Assembly: GCA_016296655.1 (NCBI GenBank)
Contig: JAEDIW010000001.1
Coordinates: 81,076-145,075 of the forward strand
DNA: 64,000 nt
Source of the DNA: Treponema sp.
Lineage (GTDB): Bacteria > Spirochaetota > Spirochaetia > Treponematales > Treponemataceae
Direction of reading: 5' to 3'
Shown: positions 49,132-56,623 of the stretch, piece by piece
Numbering within the stretch: the stretch's first letter is position 1
Layout: the number at the start of each line of letters is the position of its first letter
The notes under the pieces: model-generated
Databases searched by the model: none
What the model was told of the DNA's origin: nothing
Seen by the model: only the letters and a program-made list of their open reading frames with translations
Made by a program: the position numbers and the translations under genes

Positions 49132-50358
49132 ATGAAAAATATTTATCGTGATGATTTTCCTATTTTTTCAACTGAAGAAAACAAAGGAATGATTTATTTT
49201 GACAGTGCTGCAACTTCTCAAAAACCGGCAAAGGTTTTAGATGCTTTGCACAAATTTTATGTAACGAATAACGCAAATCCTCTGCGCGGATTATACGATT
49301 TGAGTGTCAGGGCTACTGATGAATATGAAAAAGCCCGGCATATAGCAGCAGGTTTTATAAATGCCAGAAATGATTGCGAAATCATTTTTACAAGAAATGC
49401 AAGCGAATCTTTAAATCTTGTTGCATGGACTTATGGAATGGCAAATATCCAGGAAGGTGATGAAATCCTCGTTTCCATAATGGAACATCATAGCAATCTA
49501 CTGCCATGGCAGATGGTCTGCAAGGCAAAGAAAGCAAAGCTTGTCTTTATGGAATGTAACAAGGAAACAGGTGAACTTTCTTTGGAAGAAGTGAAAAATA
49601 AAATTTCTCCAAAGACAAAAATAGTTGCTGTTACGCAGGTAAGTAATGTTCTTGGAGTTACAAATCCTGTAAAGGAAATTGCAAAACTTGCTCATGCTGC
49701 AGGAGCTGTAATTGTAGTTGATGGAGCACAGTCGGTTCCGCACCAAAGTGTAGATGTTCAGGATATTGATGCTGATTTTTTCTCTTTCAGCGGGCATAAA
49801 ATGTGCGGACCTATGGGAATCGGAGTTCTGTACGGAAAGAAAAATTTGCTTGAGCAAATGCCACCGTTTTTGCGCGGTGGAGAAATGATTGAATATGTTA
49901 CACGACAGGATGCAACTTTTGCAGAATTACCGCATAAATTTGAAGCTGGAACTGTAAATGCCGGAGATGCTGTAGCACTTGCAGCTGCTATTGAGTATTT
50001 GAAAGATGTTGGAATGGAAAATATTGCTGAGCATGACAATGCCCTTGCCTGCAAGCTTATTGAAGAAATGAAAAATATCCCCCATGTACATGTAATAGGC
50101 AGTCCAGATGCAAAGAAACATTGCGGAATCGTTACATTTACAATTGATGGTGTTCATCCACATGATATTGCAAGCGTCCTTGATTCTGAAAAAATAGCCG
50201 TACGTGCAGGTCATCACTGCGCCCAGCCTTTGGGCGAATACCTGGGATTTTCAGCAACTGCCCGTGCAAGCCTTTATCTGTATAATACAGAGGATGAAGT
50301 TGCTGTATTCCTTGAAAAATTGAAAAACATAAGGAAATGGATGGGTTATGGAAACTAA
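49132..50358 (+). CDS. sufS: Cysteine desulfurase SufS
   Basis: A 408-residue PLP enzyme supplying sulphur for iron-sulphur clusters. The PLP Lys lies in FSFSGHKMCGPMG (about 222), and the sulphur-carrying Cys lies in RAGHHCAQPLGEY (about 363). The sequence is of the group II (SufS/CsdB) type. It overlaps sufU by 11 bases. No sufBCD genes are in the window. Confidence 0.95.
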   Translation: MKNIYRDDFPIFSTEENKGMIYFDSAATSQKPAKVLDALHKFYVTNNANPLRGLYDLSVRATDEYEKARHIAAGFINARNDCEIIFTRNASESLNLVAWTYGMANIQEGDEILVSIMEHHSNLLPWQMVCKAKKAKLVFMECNKETGELSLEEVKNKISPKTKIVAVTQVSNVLGVTNPVKEIAKLAHAAGAVIVVDGAQSVPHQSVDVQDIDADFFSFSGHKMCGPMGIGVLYGKKNLLEQMPPFLRGGEMIEYVTRQDATFAELPHKFEAGTVNAGDAVALAAAIEYLKDVGMENIAEHDNALACKLIEEMKNIPHVHVIGSPDAKKHCGIVTFTIDGVHPHDIASVLDSEKIAVRAGHHCAQPLGEYLGFSATARASLYLYNTEDEVAVFLEKLKNIRKWMGYGN

Positions 50359-50827
50359 AGAGCTGTACCGCGAAATTTTAAATGAACACAATTTAAATCC
50401 TGCGCATAAGGCAGAAATGGATAGTCCTACAATTTCATTGCATGGGGTGAATCCAAGTTGCGGTGATAACATTACATTGAATTTGAAAGTAAAAGACGGA
50501 ATAATAGAAGACGGTTCGTTTACTGGTAGTGGATGTGCAATTTCCCAGGCTTCTGTTGACATGATGCTTGATCTTGTAATTGGCAGAAAAAGAGAAGAAG
50601 CCATGCATCTCATAGACATTTTCAACAGAATGATAAAGGAATCTGTAACACAGGAAGAACTTGAAGAATTACAGGAAGCTGCAGCTTTGCAGGATATTTC
50701 AAAAATGCCTGCAAGAGTAAAATGTGCAATGCTTGGCTGGCGCACAATGAAAGAAATGTTTGAATGTGACAAAAATTGTTGTTGTTCTGCAAATCCTCAT
50801 TGCTGTGCAAAAAAAGAAAACGTTTAA
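50348..50827 (+). CDS. sufU: SufU-type sulphur-transfer protein
   Basis: A 159-residue IscU-like protein that takes sulphur from SufS. Zinc/sulphur ligands are in PSCGDNITL, GSGCAISQASVDMM and ARVKCAMLGW. The C-terminal tail has an extra cysteine run (CDKNCCCSANPHCCAKKE) not found in most SufU proteins. The overlap with sufS implies coupling. Confidence 0.93.
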   Translation: METKELYREILNEHNLNPAHKAEMDSPTISLHGVNPSCGDNITLNLKVKDGIIEDGSFTGSGCAISQASVDMMLDLVIGRKREEAMHLIDIFNRMIKESVTQEELEELQEAAALQDISKMPARVKCAMLGWRTMKEMFECDKNCCCSANPHCCAKKENV

Positions 50828-50870
50828 TCTTGAAAAATACACATTATGGTTTTTAGGAGAATGAGTCAGC

Positions 50871-51716
50871 ATGACAATTTGTATAAGACCGCATGATGTT
50901 GGTAAGGCTTCTGCCGGAGAACTTGGAAAAGCTGTTAAGGCTCTTGGATTTGATGGGGTTCAGCTTGCAATTGCAAAGGCGATAAAAGATCAGAATGGTA
51001 GCCCTGAATCTTTGACAGATGAAGTTTGTGCTGAAATACGAAAAGGTTTTAATGAAAATGGCATTTCCATTCCTGTGCTAGGTGCTTATTTCAATCCTGT
51101 GCACAGCAATAAGGCGAAAGTAAAGGCTGGACAAGAAAAGTTTGCCGATCATTTGAAAAAAGCTTCATTGTTTGGAGCTAAATTTGTTGCAAGTGAAACA
51201 GGTTCTTACAATGATGAGCCGTGGACTTATAATCCTAAAAATCAGACAGAAGAAGCGTTTCAGGAGGTAAAAAAGATTTTTTCACCTCTTGCTATTGCTG
51301 CAAAAGAAAATTCTACATTTGCTTCAATTGAAGGAGCATGGCATCATTGCATTTTCTGTCCGGAACAGATGAAACGTCTTTTGGATGAGTTGAATGTAAG
51401 CGAACTTGGCGATGGACATGTTTTTACTACCGTTGATATTTTCAATTACCTGTATATCGGAAATTACCAGCAGCGGTATGAAATTTTTGATAAGGCACTG
51501 GAACTGTTTAAAGGAAAAATTGCCTGTTTTCATGTAAAAGATTTTATTGTTGACGGTGACAGCTTAAAAGAAGTTGCCATAGGTACAGGAATTATGGGTT
51601 GGGATAAGCTTTTGCCACAAATAGTGAAAAATGTTCCCGATCCTGTTCTTGTATTTGAAGGTGTGCCAGAAAAAGAAAAAAGTCTTGCATATTTTAAAGG
51701 GCTTTTGGAAAAATAA
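50871..51716 (+). CDS. Sugar phosphate isomerase/epimerase-like TIM barrel
   Basis: A 281-residue protein of the xylose-isomerase-like TIM-barrel superfamily. It has metal-ligand-like residues in SIEGAWHH (near 145), VFTTVDIFNYLY (near 185), CFHVKDF (near 220) and a final VFEGVPE. The substrate is unknown. AGGAGAA precedes the ATG. It lies 43 bases after sufU and shares its terminator. Confidence 0.82.
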   Translation: MTICIRPHDVGKASAGELGKAVKALGFDGVQLAIAKAIKDQNGSPESLTDEVCAEIRKGFNENGISIPVLGAYFNPVHSNKAKVKAGQEKFADHLKKASLFGAKFVASETGSYNDEPWTYNPKNQTEEAFQEVKKIFSPLAIAAKENSTFASIEGAWHHCIFCPEQMKRLLDELNVSELGDGHVFTTVDIFNYLYIGNYQQRYEIFDKALELFKGKIACFHVKDFIVDGDSLKEVAIGTGIMGWDKLLPQIVKNVPDPVLVFEGVPEKEKSLAYFKGLLEK

Positions 51717-51772
51717 ACAGAAAATCATTTTTTTTGAAATCGCCGAAAATCATTTCTTTTTATGAAATTATG

Positions 51773-51822
51773 AAAAAGTGCAGGTTTGACTTCTTTTATG
51801 AAGATTTCCTGCACTTTTTTTA
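51773..51822. terminator. Bidirectional terminator
   Basis: AAAAAGTGCAGG (51773-51784) pairs with CCTGCACTTTTT (51808-51819), with a smaller inner stem ACTTC / GAAGA. T and A runs on the two flanks serve the convergent isomerase and YhhQ genes. Confidence 0.85.
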
Positions 51823-51875
51823 TCAGAACAAACTTTTTTTTAGATTTTCAAGCTTCTGGCACTCTGGGTAAAGTT

Positions 51876-52583
51876 TTATGCATCAGAATCTGCATTGTGC
51901 TTTTTATGAATTTTTCTTGCAAGATAAACAAAAGGTGTATCGAGAAAACTTGTAAAGATGTAAATTACATAGCATGAAACTGTAATTTTTGCCAAAGTTG
52001 AAAAATCATAAATTCCTGCAAAGGCTGCAAAATTAAAAAGTACAATATTTAAAAACTGAGAAAGTAAAGTAGAACCGTTGTTTCTCAGCCACAGGTATTT
52101 TTCTGTAGAACCAGTCTTTGCCTTTGTAAAATTCCACCATTTGTGGTAAGCCCAGACATCAAACATTTCTGAAACGGCATACGCTGACAGACTTGCAAGC
52201 ATAAGCCTTGGAGTATTTGAAAAAACAGTCTTTATTGATTCATAAGCCCAGTCGTTTGCTGATGGACTGTAATGCATCCAAATATTTGTCAATACGATAA
52301 AAGCTGCTGAAACACTGATGCCCAAACAGACAGCTTTATTTGCTGTTTTTTTGCCATAAATTTCGCTTAAAATATCTGTTGCCAGAAAACTTGCTGCAAA
52401 TAAAGTGTTTCCAAGCGTCTGTTCCATTCCAAATGCATTTACCAGAACCAAAACTTCAATGTTTGCCGTGACAGTCGTAAAAGCAAGCCATGCAAAGACT
52501 CCGTTTTTTCCAAAAAAATGAAAAAAAATCAAAACTCCGCCAAAAGCAAATAGTAAAGTTGCAATAATAAGCAGTTCATTCAT
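51876..52583 (-). CDS. yhhQ: Queuosine precursor transporter (YhhQ family)
   Basis: A 235-residue membrane protein with about six segments, of the YhhQ/QueT-like (DUF165) family that imports queuosine precursors. Family stretches are FAASFLATDILSEIYGKKTANKAV near 55 and ASLSAYAVSEMFDVWAYHKWW near 125, then LRNNGSTLLSQFLN near 165. The ATG at 52583 has AGGGAG upstream; a more distal start lacks one. A structured leader ending in a terminator lies between its promoter and the gene. Confidence 0.9.
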   Translation of the reverse strand: MNELLIIATLLFAFGGVLIFFHFFGKNGVFAWLAFTTVTANIEVLVLVNAFGMEQTLGNTLFAASFLATDILSEIYGKKTANKAVCLGISVSAAFIVLTNIWMHYSPSANDWAYESIKTVFSNTPRLMLASLSAYAVSEMFDVWAYHKWWNFTKAKTGSTEKYLWLRNNGSTLLSQFLNIVLFNFAAFAGIYDFSTLAKITVSCYVIYIFTSFLDTPFVYLARKIHKKHNADSDA

Positions 52584-52639
52584 GAGCAATCTCCCTAAAA
52601 TAATTGCAAAAATCATTAGTTCTGACAGTTTTCCTGTAA

Positions 52640-52768
52640 AAACAAAAAAGAGCGCACAGGCGCTCCTCTACCGCCAGAAGAATTTTACAAAAATGCAACA
52701 TTCTTACTGCTCATTGCCTGGTTTTGTTTTACGACAGGATGGATTTCGAACTGTCTATACGTAATGTG
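52640..52768 (-). promoter_or_regulatory. Candidate attenuator or riboswitch leader of yhhQ
   Basis: Minus-strand leader. Near the 5' end GACAG pairs with CTGTC (52756-52752 with about 52739-52735). After about 60 bases GAGCGC / GCGCTC forms an intrinsic terminator followed by TTTTTTGTTTTT (52668-52640). It lies between the promoter and the gene, so conditional read-through is likely. No preQ1 class was recognised. Confidence 0.55.
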
Positions 52769-52774
52769 CAGAAA

Positions 52775-52803
52775 AATATAATTTTTTTTGCAAGAATATT
52801 CAA
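52775..52803 (-). promoter_or_regulatory. Promoter of yhhQ
   Basis: TTGAAT (52803-52798), 17 bases including an A8 run, TATATT (52780-52775) on the minus strand. The transcript would begin near 52768, giving a leader of about 185 bases. Confidence 0.7.
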
Positions 52804-52873
52804 GAGTTTTTTCATTTTAGAATTTATTTTATGCCTCTTATATGCGGATATTTCAGAGCAATTATACGAATAA

Positions 52874-52902
52874 TTGCATATTTATACATATTTTGTTATA
52901 GT
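52874..52902 (+). promoter_or_regulatory. Promoter of lysC-dapB
   Basis: TTGCAT (52874-52879), 17 bases, TATAGT (52897-52902). A 13-base direct repeat ATTTCAGAGCAAT flanks it, at 52850-52862 and 52906-52918. The leader to lysC is about 67 bases, too short for a lysine riboswitch. Confidence 0.65.
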
Positions 52903-52976
52903 AACATTTCAGAGCAATCTTGAAAACTTTTTGATTTCAAGGAAGCTGTTATCAATTTGATTTTTAGGGGAAAAAC

Positions 52977-54305
52977 ATGATTGTCATGAAATTCGGCGGT
53001 TCTTCAGTTGCTAATGCAGACCGCATTCGCCATGTTGCATCTATAATCAAGGCATACAAAGAAAAACGCCCTGTAGTTGTACTTTCTGCTATGGGAGATA
53101 CAACAGATCATCTGCTTGAAGCTGCAGATTTAGCCGTAAAAGGCACAGTTGATGTTAAAAAGATTATGGAACTTCATAATCAGACAGAAAAGGATCTCGG
53201 TATAAAAGCGGACTCTCTTGTTGCCCTGCAGGAAGAACTTCAGCAGCTTTTGACAGGAATCAGCATGCTTAAGGAACTGACAAAGCGAACAAGGGACTAT
53301 CTAGTTTCTTTTGGAGAAAGAATGTCTGTCAGGCTTATGGCTGCATATTTGAAAAAAGAAGGACTTACTGCAGATTATTTTGATTCATGGGACATAGGTT
53401 TTGTAAGTGACAGCAATTATATGTCTGCAGAACTTGATGATTGTGTCTGGCAGACAATTCCAGAACATTTGAATGACTATAAAAACGGCAAATCTGATGT
53501 AATTCCAATTGTTACAGGTTTTATTGCAAAGGATAAGGCTGGGCACATTACAACTTTGGGGCGTGGAGGCAGTGATTTAAGTGCTACAATGATTGGCTCT
53601 GCAATGCAGGCTGAAGAAATTCAGACATGGAAAGATGTTGACGGAATACTTACAGCTGATCCAAGAATTTGCCCTGAAGCAAAACCTGTATCAGAGGTTA
53701 CTTATGAAGAAGCTCAGGAACTTGCAGTTTTTGGTTCTCAGGTTTTACATCCACGGTCAATGGTTCCATGTATAAAATCTGGAACTCCTGTCCGTGTAAA
53801 AAATTCTTATAATATCCAAAGTCCAGGTTCCATAATTGTTGCAAAACATTCTGCAAAACCTAACAGAGTTTGTGCAATTACATCTGTAAAACACGTGACT
53901 CTAATCGATATTGTTTCTACAAGAATGTTAGGTGCAGCGGGTTTCCTTGCGCATATTTTCAACCAGTTCTTAAAATGGAATATTAGTATTGACGTTGTTG
54001 CAACTTCAGAAGTTTCAGTTTCTTTGACAATAAATACTGATGCAGATATTTCCGGGCTTTTAGAGGATTTAAAAAAGGTTGCAGACGTTGAAGTTAAACA
54101 GGAAAAGGCAATTATTGCAATAATTTGTGATGTAGGTTCAACAAGCAGTATTCTTGCAGATGGCTTTAAGGCTTTGAATGAAAACGGAATAAACGTACAG
54201 ATGATAAGTCAGGGAGCCTCAAAGGTTAATATCAGTTTTATATGTGATGACTGTCAAAGCAAAGATGTTGTAAAAATTCTGCATAAAGCATATTTTGGAG
54301 CTTAA
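52977..54305 (+). CDS. lysC: Aspartate kinase
   Basis: A 442-residue enzyme opening the aspartate pathway. The substrate signature VMKFGGSSVANADRI is at the N-terminus, LVSFGERMSVRLMAAYL near 110, TLGRGGSDLSATMIG near 195 and TWKDVDGILTADPR near 220. Two C-terminal ACT domains (from about 315) would allow feedback inhibition; its length and sequence fit the monofunctional lysine-sensitive class. dapB follows two bases later, which points to diaminopimelate/lysine synthesis. Confidence 0.95.
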   Translation: MIVMKFGGSSVANADRIRHVASIIKAYKEKRPVVVLSAMGDTTDHLLEAADLAVKGTVDVKKIMELHNQTEKDLGIKADSLVALQEELQQLLTGISMLKELTKRTRDYLVSFGERMSVRLMAAYLKKEGLTADYFDSWDIGFVSDSNYMSAELDDCVWQTIPEHLNDYKNGKSDVIPIVTGFIAKDKAGHITTLGRGGSDLSATMIGSAMQAEEIQTWKDVDGILTADPRICPEAKPVSEVTYEEAQELAVFGSQVLHPRSMVPCIKSGTPVRVKNSYNIQSPGSIIVAKHSAKPNRVCAITSVKHVTLIDIVSTRMLGAAGFLAHIFNQFLKWNISIDVVATSEVSVSLTINTDADISGLLEDLKKVADVEVKQEKAIIAIICDVGSTSSILADGFKALNENGINVQMISQGASKVNISFICDDCQSKDVVKILHKAYFGA

Positions 54306-54307
54306 AA

Positions 54308-55087
54308 ATGAAAATTACTCTTATTGGTTACGGAAAAATGGGGCACATGATAGCTTCCATTGCAAAAAACAAAGGGCATGAAATAGCAAGTACAATTGAT
54401 ACGTTTGCTCCTGATGCCATTGTAAAAATTCCTGCAAATGAGCCTTCCGCTCTTGCTGAGGCTGTAAAAAACAGTGGCTGTGATGCTGCAATTGATTTCA
54501 GCCACCCCTCAACGATTATTTCAAACATAAAAGCTGTCCTCCCTTTAGGAATTCCATTGATTGTTGGAACTACAGGATGGGATGCTCAGAAAAAGGAAAT
54601 TGCAGATTTTGCAGCTTCCTGTAATGGAACAATTATGGCCGCTTCGAATTTTGCAATAGGCGTTAATCTTTTTTATAAAATCGTTCAGGAGGCTGTAAAG
54701 CTGATGAATGAATATTCTGAATACGATGTTTCTACATGGGAAATGCATCATAATCAGAAAGCTGACAGCCCTTCTGGAACAGCCTTAGAAATAGCAAAAC
54801 GGATTCTGGCTGAAAGCTCTGTAAAAAATGAAATTGTAACAGAATCTTTTCATGAACGTCCAAAGGTAAATCAACTGCATGTTTCCAGTACGAGAGGAGG
54901 TTTTGTTCCTGGAACTCATACTGTATTTTTTGACAGCAGTGCTGATACAATAGAATTGACACACAGGACAAGAAATCGTGAAGGACTTGCTCTTGGTGCT
55001 GTTGTTGCAGCAGAAAAAGTTTTTTCAGGACTTGAATCTGGAAAATTTAAGAAAGGCTCATTCCTTAGTATGGAAGACTTGCTTTAG
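54308..55087 (+). CDS. dapB: 4-hydroxy-tetrahydrodipicolinate reductase
   Basis: A 259-residue NAD(P)H reductase of the diaminopimelate pathway. The N-terminal GYGKMGHMI Rossmann loop, the VGTTGW block near 85, and the active site EMHHNQKADSPSGTALE near 147 are all present. It is coupled to lysC with only two bases between the genes. Confidence 0.96.
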   Translation: MKITLIGYGKMGHMIASIAKNKGHEIASTIDTFAPDAIVKIPANEPSALAEAVKNSGCDAAIDFSHPSTIISNIKAVLPLGIPLIVGTTGWDAQKKEIADFAASCNGTIMAASNFAIGVNLFYKIVQEAVKLMNEYSEYDVSTWEMHHNQKADSPSGTALEIAKRILAESSVKNEIVTESFHERPKVNQLHVSSTRGGFVPGTHTVFFDSSADTIELTHRTRNREGLALGAVVAAEKVFSGLESGKFKKGSFLSMEDLL

Positions 55088-55099
55088 AAAAGAAAGTAT

Positions 55100-55210
55100 C
55101 TGTCTGAAAAGTTCAAAGTATATTGTCATTGCGAATTTAGTTCGGAATCTATATGCTATATACAGAGTAGATGCTAAAATAGATTCTGTATGACATAACT
55201 AATCAGACAG
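55100..55210. repeat. Family-4 hairpin repeat, long copy
   Basis: Outer arms CTGTCTGA / TCAGACAG (55100-55107, 55203-55210) enclose TGTCATTGCGAATTTAG, GGAATCTAT and their inverted partner AGATTCTGTATGACA. It shares GTCATTGCGAATTTA with the copy at 62913-62997. Confidence 0.7.
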
Positions 55211-55236
55211 CCTGTTTTTTAGGATTAAAAAATAAT

Positions 55237-55281
55237 AAAAAAGCTGCCTGGATGCAAAAAACTCCAAGGCAGCTTTTTTTT
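55237..55281. terminator. Bidirectional terminator after dapB
   Basis: AAAAAAGCTGCCT (55237-55249) pairs with AGGCAGCTTTTTT (55267-55279). It serves lysC-dapB and the convergent ABC ATPase gene. Confidence 0.88.
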
Positions 55282-55306
55282 AGGCTTAATACAAACCTCA
55301 AAAACA

Positions 55307-55352
55307 TAGAAACCAAGACCTTAAGCGTTAGCGTGCCTTGACCCCACATTTT
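55307..55352. repeat. Composite repeat (family 2), decayed copy
   Basis: Contains AAGACCTTAAGCGTTAGCG and TGCCTTGACCCC, a degenerate GTCAAGGC-type palindrome. The second hairpin of the family is not recognisable here. Confidence 0.65.
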
Positions 55353-55398
55353 TAGGAAACCTCAGAAAAACTTCAGAAGTTTCCTTTTATCTGTCAAA

Positions 55399-56523
55399 TT
55401 ACCATGTCTTTTCGATAGAATCACAGATATTAAGTTCATCGCCTTCACCAGCAAAGAACTTTGCTTTTTCCATGTTAGGAACAAAGTTTACTGTATCTCC
55501 CAGGTGGTGAACATTTTCAGGTTCTGTACGTGCAATCATGTTCTGACCTTTTTCTGTTGTCAAATACAAGTGTGTTTCAGCACCAAGAGGTTCCTGGTTG
55601 ATAATCTTCAAAGACATATTGTTTTCTTTTGCAGGTTCTTTTACGAATTCTACGTCTTCTGGACGGATACCGAAAGAAACTGTTTTTCCAACATAGTCTT
55701 TAAGTTTAGCCTGCTGTGCTTCTGTAGGAACAAATGTAAATGATCCTTCATCTGCAATAATCTTGCCACCTTCTTCTTTTATTTCTACACTCAAGAAGTT
55801 CATTGGAGGAGTTCCGATAAATCCTGCAACAAACTTATTGATTGGATTGTTGTACAGATAAAGTGGTGCCCCAATCTGCTGAACTTTTCCGTCTTTCATT
55901 ACAACAATTTTTGTTCCGAGAGTCATAGCTTCAATCTGGTCATGTGTAACGTAAATCATTGTAGCCTGAAGTCTGTTATGAAGAGCAGAAATTTCAGCAC
56001 GCATTGTTACACGAAGCTTTGCATCCAAGTTTGAAAGAGGTTCATCAAAAAGGAATACTTTTGGATTACGAACAATAGCACGACCAACGGCAACACGCTG
56101 TCTCTGTCCACCAGAAAGAGCCTTTGGCTTGCGGTTGAGATACTGTGTAAGGTCAAGCTGTTTTGCAGCTTCATTTACACGTTTTTCGATTTCTTCTTTA
56201 GGCATTTTGCGGATTTTAAGACCGAAAGCCATATTGTCGAAAACACTCATGTGTGGATACAATGCATAGTTCTGGAATACCATGGCGATATCACGATCCT
56301 TTGGAGGAATGTCGTTCATTTTTTCGCCATCGATAAGAAGATCCCCTTCTGTAATGTCTTCAAGACCTGCAATCATGCGAAGTGTTGTTGACTTACCGCA
56401 ACCTGATGGACCTACGAATACACAGAATTCGCGGTCTTCAATTGTAATGTTGGCATCTGTTACAGCATGTGCATTGCTGTCTGGATAAACTTTGCCAATG
56501 TGTTTTAATTCTACTTTTGCCAT
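55399..56523 (-). CDS. ugpC: Sugar ABC transporter ATP-binding protein (UgpC/MsmX type)
   Basis: A 374-residue ATPase of the carbohydrate-uptake-1 ABC family. Walker A is GPSGCGKST (about 38-46), the signature LSGGQRQRVAVGRA near 135, and Walker B VFLFDEPLSNLD near 157. A C-terminal OB/TOBE regulatory domain (from about 240; GIRPEDVEF) completes it. Such ATPases often serve several sugar permeases encoded elsewhere, and no permease gene is adjacent. AGGGAGG precedes the ATG. Confidence 0.92.
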   Translation of the reverse strand: MAKVELKHIGKVYPDSNAHAVTDANITIEDREFCVFVGPSGCGKSTTLRMIAGLEDITEGDLLIDGEKMNDIPPKDRDIAMVFQNYALYPHMSVFDNMAFGLKIRKMPKEEIEKRVNEAAKQLDLTQYLNRKPKALSGGQRQRVAVGRAIVRNPKVFLFDEPLSNLDAKLRVTMRAEISALHNRLQATMIYVTHDQIEAMTLGTKIVVMKDGKVQQIGAPLYLYNNPINKFVAGFIGTPPMNFLSVEIKEEGGKIIADEGSFTFVPTEAQQAKLKDYVGKTVSFGIRPEDVEFVKEPAKENNMSLKIINQEPLGAETHLYLTTEKGQNMIARTEPENVHHLGDTVNFVPNMEKAKFFAGEGDELNICDSIEKTW

Positions 56524-56623
56524 TTTGGCCTCCCTAAGGGTTATATTATTGATTTAATTTTACTCTTTGGTTTTCATGCCGTCAAGACAAAAAAAGACGA
56601 TTTATTGGACTTTTCTGCTTTCT

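Noticed and set aside
52640..52760. A possible tRNA suggested by GTTCGAAATCC and GGTAGAG words
   Set aside because: No acceptor stem or anticodon arm can be formed; the segment fits a leader RNA with a terminator better.
52903..52976. Lysine riboswitch upstream of lysC
   Set aside because: Only about 70 bases of leader are available after the predicted promoter, far too short for the known lysine riboswitch.
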